The position numbers and the translations under genes were made by a program. From NCBI GenBank assembly GCA_963696025.1, contig CAVOII010000014.1, forward strand, positions 930,001 through 994,000: a stretch of 64,000 nt of DNA, read 5' to 3'. Origin of the DNA: JABCYV01 sp963696025 (GTDB lineage: Bacteria; Acidobacteriota; Terriglobia; Terriglobales; Acidobacteriaceae). The notes under the pieces are model-generated. The model was not told the origin of the DNA. It did no database searches and worked only from the letters and a program-made list of their open reading frames with translations. This document shows positions 57,753 to 64,000 of the stretch, in pieces. Numbering within the stretch: position 1 is the first letter of the stretch; every line of letters begins with the position of its first letter.

Positions 57753-58373
57753 ATGGACTCTCGAACCGTAATGCCTGAATACGGCGGGGAAGCCAGTCCT
57801 GGCAGCCACTCAGAGTACCTGCGCGCCCTATTGCCGGATCCTGGAAACAACCCGGAACCGTCCTCCAGTACGGAAAAACGACGGTACCCGCGCTATAAGT
57901 GTGAAGGCAGCGTTGAGTTCCGCACAGAAAGCATTGATGTGCGCACCTGGGCCACGGTCACTGAGATCAGTAGCAGCGGCTGCTATGTGGAAATGCAAGC
58001 CACCTCGCAGGTGGGAACGCGCGTGGACATGGTCATCGAATTGAAAGGTATTCGGGTGCGAGCAAAAGGAGTGGTGAAAACGTCCTACCCGCTGCTGGGT
58101 ATGGGCATAGCTTTCACGGAAATGACGGAAGCGGAACAGGCGCAACTAGACCATCTGCTCCTACGGCTGGCTGGTGGAAGTTCGCCTTCCGAACTCGTGC
58201 CAAAATCATCCCCGTCTCTCTCCGGTGCTCCGGATCTGCTGATGATCACTGATCCCGCTGTGGCCCTCAACGCCGTGGCGAAATTCTTTCAAACCCACCG
58301 CGCCCTGTCCAGCGAAGAGTTCACCGAGTTGCTCAGCCAAAGCCAGGAACAGGACCGAGAAGCGCGACGTTAG
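57753..58373 (+). CDS. PilZ-domain protein, 206 aa
   Basis: The protein has an N-terminal disordered part of 40 residues and a PilZ domain with KRRYPRYKCEGSVEFRTESI (R-x-x-x-R) and VTEISSSGCYVEMQAT. In the second motif the first residue is Glu rather than Asp or Asn. The C-terminal 70 residues are a helical extension (FTELLSQSQEQDREAR). It probably binds c-di-GMP or an analogue. It follows engB. Confidence 0.82.
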   Translation: MDSRTVMPEYGGEASPGSHSEYLRALLPDPGNNPEPSSSTEKRRYPRYKCEGSVEFRTESIDVRTWATVTEISSSGCYVEMQATSQVGTRVDMVIELKGIRVRAKGVVKTSYPLLGMGIAFTEMTEAEQAQLDHLLLRLAGGSSPSELVPKSSPSLSGAPDLLMITDPAVALNAVAKFFQTHRALSSEEFTELLSQSQEQDREARR

Positions 58374-58594
58374 CAAGCCGCCGAAGGTAGTGGCGCAGTT
58401 TGTTTGTCATCCTGAGCAATCGTTCTTTGCGCAGCGAGGGATCTGGGCGAGCCGCGCAAAGCGTCGCGTTCTTTGCGACGCAATAATCGCGCGTTCGGAT
58501 CGCTTCCCTCTCAACCTGCACCACTACTCGCTGACGCCTGCCGCCCCCGGGCTCCTGGGTGTAAAATTCCCCTAACCTCCATCGGAGGTAGTCT

Positions 58595-58909
58595 GTGGAA
58601 CGCCTCCTGTACTTCCTTCTAGTGGTCTACCTGGCCTTTGGTTTAGTGGGCTGTGGAAACACCTCTATCAGCGGCGCCATCCAGCAGGGAACCGCCAGCG
58701 GTTTCGTCAGTATTGTGCAGCTGAGCGAGATCAATATTGCGAATGGCACCGTGCAAGTCACTTTTGTCACTTTCGTCCAGAATGGCACATCCTCAACCTT
58801 CGGATTCTGCGGCGACCAGCGCAGCCTTTTCCCCATGGACCAAACAATTCGCGCCGAGTTTGCTCAAGGACGGACCTGCAACAACATCCTGCAGATAACC
58901 ATTATCTAA
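58595..58909 (+). CDS. Small lipoprotein, 104 aa
   Basis: The protein starts with GTG preceded by GGAGGT and has a signal sequence (MERLLYFLLVVYLAFGLVGC, lipobox L-V-G-C). The mature part is beta-rich (SGFVSIVQLSEINIANGTVQ, VTFVTFVQNGTSSTFGFCGD) with two further Cys residues, probably a disulfide. It is likely an outer-membrane lipoprotein of unknown function. The stop codon lies in a 19-bp tandem duplication. Confidence 0.72.
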   Translation: MERLLYFLLVVYLAFGLVGCGNTSISGAIQQGTASGFVSIVQLSEINIANGTVQVTFVTFVQNGTSSTFGFCGDQRSLFPMDQTIRAEFAQGRTCNNILQITII

Positions 58910-58940
58910 GCCCTTCGCTGCTATCTAAGCCCTTCGCTGC
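58903..58940. repeat. Perfect 2 x 19-bp tandem duplication over the lipoprotein stop codon
   Basis: TATCTAAGCCCTTCGCTGC occurs at 58903-58921 and 58922-58940. The first copy contains the TAA stop (58907-58909). Confidence 0.95.
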
Positions 58941-59000
58941 CTGGCATCGTCGTCCACTACTTTTCGGTATCCGGCGGCGATCCGCTATGATGAATTGCTT

Positions 59001-59987
59001 ATGGCCAAATACCTCATAACAGGCATTGCGGGCTTTATTGGATCAGCTTTGGCGCGAGCCGTTCTGGCGCAGGGTGACCAAGTGCGTGGAGTAGACAATC
59101 TTACTACCGGCAAGCGCGAGAATCTGGCGGAGATTCTGGATCAGGTCGATTTCCGGGAAGCCGACTTATTGGACCTCGAAACGGTGCGCTGGGCGTGCCA
59201 GGGCGCAGACTATGTTCTACATCAGGCCGCAATTCCTTCCGTACCTCGCTCCGTGATCGATCCTCTGACCAGCAACCGCGCCAACCTGGATGCCACCGTC
59301 AACGTACTGGTGGCGGCGAGAGACGCCAATGTCAAGCGTGTGGTGTACGCAGCGTCGTCCTCGGCTTATGGGGAAACTCCCACTCTTCCCAAATACGAGG
59401 CCATGCCGCCAGACCCGATATCGCCTTACGCCGTCGCCAAGCTGGCCAGCGAGTATTACATGGTGTCGTTTTATCGCTGCTACGATCTGGAAACTGTGTG
59501 CCTCCGTTACTTCAATATTTTCGGGCCACGTCAGGATCCGACTTCCCCTTACTCAGGGGTATTGGCTAAGTTCATCACCCAAATGCTCGAAGGAGAACAA
59601 CCCACCATCTTTGGCGACGGTACGCAGAGCCGTGATTTTACCTATGTGGACAACGCTGTTGCCGCGAACCTGCTGGCTTGCAAGGCCCCAGCCGGCGAAG
59701 TCGCCGGAGGCGTCTTCAATGTAGCCACAGGCGTGCGGACTGATCTCAACGAGACTTTCCGGATTCTAAAAAAACTGATCGGCTACAGCGGCGATGTGAG
59801 ATACGCGGCTGAGCGCGCAGGTGATGTAAAGCACTCTCTGGCGGATCTGTCGCGGGCAGAGAAACACCTGGGATACAAACCAAAGATAGATTTCGAAGAA
59901 GGACTGCGTCGCACGATCGAATGGTATAAATCGGGCCTGAGACCTGAGACCTCACAAGCTCTAACGCAGGAGGAGTCCGAGGTCTGA
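59001..59987 (+). CDS. NAD-dependent sugar epimerase (UDP-hexose 4-epimerase-like)
   Basis: The 328-aa short-chain reductase has YLITGIAGFIGSALARAVLA (NAD P-loop G-x-x-G-x-x-G), VDNLTTGKRENLAEIL and the catalytic Ser-x-x-x-Tyr-x-x-x-Lys region. That region comprises YAASSSAYGETPTLPKYEAM and ISPYAVAKLASEYYMVSF. CLRYFNIFGPRQDPTSPYSG and TQSRDFTYVDNAVAANLLAC place it near the UDP-GlcNAc or UDP-GalNAc C4-epimerases of the WbpP/VipB group. It likely feeds polysaccharide synthesis. ATG 59001 is preferred over a TTG two codons earlier. Confidence 0.9.
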   Translation: MAKYLITGIAGFIGSALARAVLAQGDQVRGVDNLTTGKRENLAEILDQVDFREADLLDLETVRWACQGADYVLHQAAIPSVPRSVIDPLTSNRANLDATVNVLVAARDANVKRVVYAASSSAYGETPTLPKYEAMPPDPISPYAVAKLASEYYMVSFYRCYDLETVCLRYFNIFGPRQDPTSPYSGVLAKFITQMLEGEQPTIFGDGTQSRDFTYVDNAVAANLLACKAPAGEVAGGVFNVATGVRTDLNETFRILKKLIGYSGDVRYAAERAGDVKHSLADLSRAEKHLGYKPKIDFEEGLRRTIEWYKSGLRPETSQALTQEESEV

Positions 59988-60049
59988 GGTCCTCCTTTCA
60001 TTACCTCGGTGATCTAGGGCACAGTTAGGTACGAGGCTAGAGTGTCGGC

Positions 60050-60724
60050 ATGACACTCTCATCCCTTCTAGTTTCCCGTGATTGGCAGGAAGTCAGCGTG
60101 CTGGAATGTATTCTTGGCGGACTACACATTGCCGTCGACGTCGAATCGGAACCGGAGCGTGCACGGGCCAAACTGGCCAAGTCGAAGATCGACGCTTTGA
60201 TTGTAGATTGCGACCTCAGTGGCGCAGCCAGCCTACTGCTCGGACGCGAGAATAAGAGCATCCGGAATTCGGTCCCGTTGCTCATCATGGGTGGTTCGAG
60301 TCGAAGTAAGCGGTCCGAGGCTGAAAGAGCAGCTTTCCTGTTCGAGAAACCAATCTCGGTCGAACAAGCGGTGCATACTCTATCCGCCGCCCGGAACATG
60401 ATTGTGGATGGAAGACTTCGTTACCATCGCCAGGCGTTGGATCTCGAGGTATCGCTAACGTGTGGATCGAACAAGCGCCTTCGAGCTCATCTTATGAACT
60501 TGAGCCAGGGCGGTTTCGGGATCCGCGTGGGACAGCCATTACCAACCACAGGTCCAGTCCAAATCAGGTTTGCGCTGCCCGGAACCCGGCGTTCGATGAA
60601 GATGGAGGGAGAGGTAGCTTGGATGGATCCCCGGGGCAATGCCGGCATCCGCTTCGTCGAAACGAATCAGCGCAGCAAGCGAGACTTGCAACTCTGGCTG
60701 GAGCAACAGTATTTCGCGCATTAG
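60050..60724 (+). CDS. Receiver-like plus PilZ protein, 224 aa
   Basis: The N-terminal 110 residues resemble a response-regulator receiver fold (LLVSRDWQEVSVLECILGGL, KIDALIVDCDLSGAASLLLG, PLLIMGGSSRSKRSEAERA, FLFEKPISVEQAVHTLSAAR). The pattern has Asp in V-D-C-D and Lys in F-E-K-P. A PilZ domain follows (RYHRQALDLEVSLTCGSN, HLMNLSQGGFGIRV). The early acidic pair of a true receiver is replaced, so phosphorylation is uncertain. It probably senses c-di-GMP. It is followed by an inverted-repeat region. Confidence 0.8.
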   Translation: MTLSSLLVSRDWQEVSVLECILGGLHIAVDVESEPERARAKLAKSKIDALIVDCDLSGAASLLLGRENKSIRNSVPLLIMGGSSRSKRSEAERAAFLFEKPISVEQAVHTLSAARNMIVDGRLRYHRQALDLEVSLTCGSNKRLRAHLMNLSQGGFGIRVGQPLPTTGPVQIRFALPGTRRSMKMEGEVAWMDPRGNAGIRFVETNQRSKRDLQLWLEQQYFAH

Positions 60725-60904
60725 ATCTGTTGTTGGTCGCCGTTCGTTGCTGGTCGTTTGTTTGTCTGCAGTCTTTGGCGCCTTGGAACCAATCAACAGT
60801 TCCAAATAAGTCACCGGACAGCCCGAACGGATCCTGGCGATTCACGATGGCCCGTGCAGGTGGGCGGCGCGCACGACCAACGACGAACGACGAAGGAGCG
60901 AAGT

Positions 60905-61771
60905 CTAGCGGAATCGTGGCCTATCCTCTTCCTCAGGACGCATCCCATCAGGATCGCCGGCGAGCTTCGCCAAGTAGACGCCCGGCGTGACCCCGATGCA
61001 GATCACGAACAGGAACCAGTAAACCACGGCGAATAAACACAGAGTCCCGAACGCGAGACCGACCGCGACCTGCCATGCAGGAAAAGTGTGGGTCGTGGCG
61101 AGCGAGACCACGGAGAAAAGCAATACGGCAGACAATAGAATCAGCCCATCCACTAATCGCGAAAGAGTCCGGGGTGAAATGGAAATTGGGAAACCGTGGA
61201 GTTGCAATCGCTCAAACCGACCTTCTCTTAGTGATGGGTGGTCCTTCTGGTCTTTCGTAAGTCCCTGGCTGAGCTCGGGAGAAATCGCCGCCTTCGGCTC
61301 CAAGCGGATGGCCGGCCGAGGCGCGGCGGAAAATAATAACTCTTTCGCCTCGCCGGCTCCCTTTCTGTGCAGGAAGACGGAGTCCCAGGCACCTTGGTGA
61401 GCCGTAATCAGAAGCTGGCTAAACAGCCATTCCTTAAGCTGTCGACGAGACCGCTGCGAAACCGACTGAAACTCAACTCCAGCCTGTCCCATGGCATCGC
61501 TCCAAGCGACGCGACCCGCGGCTTCCATACGGATGCGAGGGTTCAGCAGCTCGAAGCGCAGAAAAATCTGCTGGTTTGCCCGCAAAGGGGCCACTGCCTG
61601 GATGGCAATGCCCGCTTCGCTTAGGTTGCGGATGATGCCTCCGTTGGCCTGATCCAGATTCACATACGCCAGACTTTGAACCTTCTGCCGGAAGTGCCGG
61701 CGCGTTGCGTGCGGTGCAACAGCGGCGGCACCAACGGACGGCGCCAAGTCCGACCGATACTCCATGGTCAA
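60905..61771 (-). CDS. PilZ-domain membrane protein, 288 aa
   Basis: A PilZ domain at about residues 22-118 has TRRHFRQKVQSLAYVNLDQA (R-x-x-x-R) and IIRNLSEAGIAIQAVAPLRA (N-x-S-x-x-G). A polar linker to about residue 205 leads to two hydrophobic helices (LVDGLILLSAVLLFSVVSLA and WQVAVGLAFGTLCLFAVVYW) and a third (FLFVICIGVTPGVYLAKLAG). The end resembles a small RDD-like membrane module. It may couple c-di-GMP to a membrane process. The IS5 element has inserted 50 bp upstream of its start, possibly affecting its promoter. Confidence 0.78.
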   Translation of the reverse strand: MTMEYRSDLAPSVGAAAVAPHATRRHFRQKVQSLAYVNLDQANGGIIRNLSEAGIAIQAVAPLRANQQIFLRFELLNPRIRMEAAGRVAWSDAMGQAGVEFQSVSQRSRRQLKEWLFSQLLITAHQGAWDSVFLHRKGAGEAKELLFSAAPRPAIRLEPKAAISPELSQGLTKDQKDHPSLREGRFERLQLHGFPISISPRTLSRLVDGLILLSAVLLFSVVSLATTHTFPAWQVAVGLAFGTLCLFAVVYWFLFVICIGVTPGVYLAKLAGDPDGMRPEEEDRPRFR

Positions 61772-61817
61772 ATCTTAAGCCGTGAAGATAGGGCGCCTCA
61801 GTAACCTCGTTGGTTCG

Positions 61818-61821
61818 CTAG
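61818..61821. repeat. Left CTAG target duplication of the IS5-family element
   Basis: CTAG directly precedes the left end at 61822; the same four bases follow the right end at 62990-62993. Confidence 0.85.
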
Positions 61822-62989
61822 GGAGACTCTGATTAAGTCCTCCCTTTCCACAGGGAGTATAGATAAAGTCGTGCCAGCATGAACTCGTTCGGCAAGCAGA
61901 GGACACTGGCGATGATGACGGGATTTGAGCGGTACACGAAGAAGACTCGGCGGGCAATGTTCTTGGAAGAGATGGAGCAGGTGGTACCGTGGAGGAAACT
62001 GTGTGCGCTGATCGAGCCGCACTATCCCAAGCCGGGCAACGGGCGACGACCGAAAGAACTGGAAAAGATGCTGCGGATTTATTTTCTGCAGCAGTGGTTC
62101 AATCTGGCGGACCCGGCGGTGGAAGAGGCTTTGTACGACTCGGCGACCCTGCGGCAGTTCGTGGGCATTGATTTGGGAGCCGAGCCGGTGCCGGATGAGA
62201 CGACGGTGTGCAAGTTCCGGCATCTGCTGGAAGAGAACCATCTGGGGGAAGAGATTCTGGGGACTGTGAACCTGCATTTGCAAGCCAAGGGCGTGCGGAT
62301 CACGACGGGCACGATTGTGGACGCGACCCTGATTCACGCACCTTCCTCGACCAAAAACCGCGAGCAGAGCCGGGACCCAGAGATGCACCAGGCGAAGAAG
62401 GGGAAGAACTGGTACTTCGGGATGAAAGCGCACGTGGCCGTCGACAGCAAGACCAAGATCATCCATACGGCGGTGGCGACGGCAGCCAATGTTTCCGATG
62501 TGGCCATGTTGCCGGACCTGCTGCATGGCGAAGAAACGCGGGTGTGGGGCGACGGAGCGTATCAGGGCCAAACCGAGGTGATCCGCGAGTGCGCGCCACG
62601 AGCACGGGATTTCACCCAGCGGCGCTGTCGCTACAAGGGTCAGATCGTGGATGAAGTGGCGTGGGCGAAGAACCGGACGAAGTCAAAGGTGCGGGCGAGG
62701 GTGGAGCACGTGTTTCAAGTGATGAAGCTGAAGTTCGGATTCGTGAAAGTACGCTATCGCGGGCTGAAGAAGAACGCGCACCGGCTGTTCGTTACCTGTG
62801 CGCTGGTGAATCTGTTTGTGAGCCGCAGAAAACTGCTCGCCGTAGCGTAGGCTCGTCCGGCTTTGCCCCGTAGGCGCGGTTGCAATGCCAGTACTGACCA
62901 GTTCCAGCATCCGAGACCCGAACCGGCAGCGCGGTTTCCTGAACACTGTTGTTAGTCGACCCTAGAATGAGCGCTTATTCAGAGTGTCC
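61822..62989 (+). mobile_element. IS5-family insertion sequence, 1,168 bp
   Basis: The ends are GGAGACTCTGATTAAG (61822-61837) and the complement of GGACACTCTGAATAAG (62974-62989), 14 of 16 identical. They are flanked by CTAG. A single transposase gene fills the element. It is inserted between the PilZ membrane protein gene and a small membrane protein gene, and both remain intact. Confidence 0.92.
61879..62850 (+). CDS. IS5-family transposase
   Basis: The 323-aa DDE transposase has MMTGFERYTKKTRRAMFLEE and MEQVVPWRKLCALIEPHYPK as the N-terminal part. KELEKMLRIYFLQQWFNLAD and VPDETTVCKFRHLLEENHLG follow. The catalytic domain has GTIVDATLIHAPSSTKNREQ (first Asp), VWGDGAYQGQTEVIRE (second Asp) and KSKVRARVEHVFQVMKLKFG (catalytic Glu). 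It is full length and intact. A signal for a second reading frame is not seen. Confidence 0.94.
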   Translation: MNSFGKQRTLAMMTGFERYTKKTRRAMFLEEMEQVVPWRKLCALIEPHYPKPGNGRRPKELEKMLRIYFLQQWFNLADPAVEEALYDSATLRQFVGIDLGAEPVPDETTVCKFRHLLEENHLGEEILGTVNLHLQAKGVRITTGTIVDATLIHAPSSTKNREQSRDPEMHQAKKGKNWYFGMKAHVAVDSKTKIIHTAVATAANVSDVAMLPDLLHGEETRVWGDGAYQGQTEVIRECAPRARDFTQRRCRYKGQIVDEVAWAKNRTKSKVRARVEHVFQVMKLKFGFVKVRYRGLKKNAHRLFVTCALVNLFVSRRKLLAVA

Positions 62990-62997
62990 CTAGGACA

Positions 62998-63348
62998 TCA
63001 AGAGGCGGGACGTTCTTCCGACGGGCGGATGGTGGGTTCAGCTTTTTCCCGCTGATCACGGTCCCAGGCGATCAGCCGATTGAGATCGTAGCGATAAGGC
63101 CCGTAGGCCTGAAAGGCTTTCTCGTCAAATAAGCGTTTGATACCGCAGCCCAGGCACACCTGATAGGAGTAGCCCTGAGTGCGAACTGGCCAACTCATCT
63201 TTCCGTGCCAGCAGCCGCGAAGCAACACTACCCCGGCGCCTGCCAGGCCCGTAGCCAGACCCAAAGGCCAAGCCCAGCGCGACTTCTTCTTCTCTTTATT
63301 CACCTGCCACAGCCTGTAAGCGGTTCCAAAATCTAAGGATATGCCCAA
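62998..63348 (-). CDS. Small membrane protein with C-x-x-C motif, 116 aa
   Basis: The protein has one hydrophobic segment (WPLGLATGLAGAGVVLLRGC) and a soluble part with YQVCLGCGIKRLFDEKAFQA (C-x-x-C-G), then YGPYRYDLNRLIAWDRDQRE and a Pro/Glu tail. The start could be a GTG at 63303 (MNKEKKKSRWAW) instead of ATG 63348. Its stop is 5 bp from the IS5 target duplication, so the element nearly cut it. The C-x-x-C may bind metal. No named function. Confidence 0.65.
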   Translation of the reverse strand: MGISLDFGTAYRLWQVNKEKKKSRWAWPLGLATGLAGAGVVLLRGCWHGKMSWPVRTQGYSYQVCLGCGIKRLFDEKAFQAYGPYRYDLNRLIAWDRDQREKAEPTIRPSEERPAS

Positions 63349-63615
63349 ATCGAATCGGAAGGCAATAGGTTGAAGGGGCTAGGTTGGCTGGCCGACCTGG
63401 TCCCAGCTTACCAAAGACCGTGCACCGCTTCCCACCTTCGTTCGGCAAGGAATCATTGCGATTGGGAGAAAACACCTGTAACTTACAGCTGAAGGCATCC
63501 CCCGGCCCCGCAGGCGACCTGTGCTTTCGGGGTGAGCAAATCGTGAATTGACAGGCTCTTTTCCCGTGGCACACTGGGATTGGCGCAAGTAGTCACAGGG
63601 ATTTTCACTGTTTTC
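63349..63615. other. Intergenic, 267 bp, no supported gene
   Basis: It separates the small membrane protein gene from the divergent GAF gene. I see no hairpin or repeat that I can support. Confidence 0.5.
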
Positions 63616-64000
63616 ATGAGCGCGAGTCCGCACAACGCGAACCCGGGGCTGAATAGCGAGACGCCGGAGCTGGCCGCATCCGCAAAGCCTGCATTCGTGT
63701 CCGCGGCCGACGTACCGGCTCCCAGTCATGAGGCGCTGCAAGCCCTGCTTGCCTTCTCTTCCCTGCACGAACAGATACGCCAGCGCCGGGTGCGCGAAGC
63801 ACATAGCGGAGTAGCCTCAGATCCGACCGATGTTTGGGAACTGGAACAATTCGTCTTAGATGAAGTACTGCAGCTTGTGGCCGAGCGCGCTCTTGCGATC
63901 ACAGGTGCCGACGGCATAGCCATCGCTCTGGCAGAAGGAGACGCGATCATTTGCCGGGCATCGGCTGGGAAGATTGCCCCCGACGCCGGAGTCCGCCTCG
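63616..64000 (+). CDS. GAF-domain protein, 5' part (runs past the window end)
   Basis: The frame opens with ATG 63616 and is still open at the last base, so about 128 codons are seen. The first 45 residues are low-complexity (SASPHNANPGLNSETPELAA). A helical region follows (HEALQALLAFSSLHEQIRQR), then the start of a GAF-type domain (VLQLVAERALAITGADGIAI, ALAEGDAIICRASAGKIAPD). It is probably a sensor or regulatory protein; in related genomes such N-termini are often linked to PilZ domains, but the C-terminus is not in the window. Confidence 0.8.
   Translation, partial: MSASPHNANPGLNSETPELAASAKPAFVSAADVPAPSHEALQALLAFSSLHEQIRQRRVREAHSGVASDPTDVWELEQFVLDEVLQLVAERALAITGADGIAIALAEGDAIICRASAGKIAPDAGVRL

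Overview
The window reads as a chromosomal segment of an Acidobacteriota bacterium, most likely of the Terriglobia type. This is inferred from moderately GC-rich DNA, the abundance of PilZ-domain proteins, a CRTAC1/FG-GAP protein, secreted proteins of unknown family, and dispersed intergenic repeats. No rRNA gene is present to confirm it. Most genes are housekeeping genes in familiar orders, interrupted by three insertion sequences.

Layout. 1-7.9 kb: an XRE regulator, small proteins, purS, glmS, a ferredoxin-NADP reductase-like flavoprotein, an HspR-type MerR regulator, an amino-acid permease and a secreted cupin. 7.9-11.5 kb: dnaJ, a small gene and dnaK, with a strong dnaK promoter that overlaps an HspR-like operator. 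11.6-13.9 kb: an AcuC-like deacetylase, a ParE/RelE toxin gene with a frameshifted antitoxin, and a secreted SRPBCC protein. 14-20.5 kb: the ffh, rpsP, khpA, rimM, trmD, rplS, rnhB block (signal recognition, ribosome maturation, tRNA modification). 20.5-25.9 kb: a PIG-L deacetylase, an acetyltransferase, an M61 peptidase, tmk and holB.

25.897-29.321 kb is the most interesting part: a complete IS1595-family element with perfect 24-bp terminal inverted repeats and an 8-bp target duplication. Besides the transposase it carries a Com-like zinc-ribbon peptide, a lysine-rich peptide, a 173-aa protein, a toxin-antitoxin pair and a small membrane peptide. It also carries a tRNA-like gene with an 8/4 acceptor/T-stem branch, a long variable arm and G73. 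That is the architecture described as allo-tRNA in Acidobacteria, here with an 8-nt anticodon loop.

29.5-38.4 kb: an extended Hfq, an HU/IHF protein, a site-2 protease, an MFS exporter, a PilZ protein, a CpaE-like ATPase and a sulfatase-fold membrane protein. 38.9-40.1 kb: an IS110-family element with a hairpin over its transposase ribosome-binding site. 40.1-46.3 kb: an overlapping histidine kinase, response regulator and CRTAC1 operon, then bacilliredoxin, murB and a family-5 uracil-DNA glycosylase. 46.6-53.6 kb: the tig, clpP, clpX, lon proteostasis operon followed by a two-domain dCTP deaminase. 53.6-64 kb: small membrane and secreted proteins, an alpha/beta-hydrolase lipoprotein with an EF-hand loop, engB, three PilZ proteins, a sugar epimerase, an IS5-family element with CTAG target duplication, and the start of a GAF-domain gene cut by the window edge.
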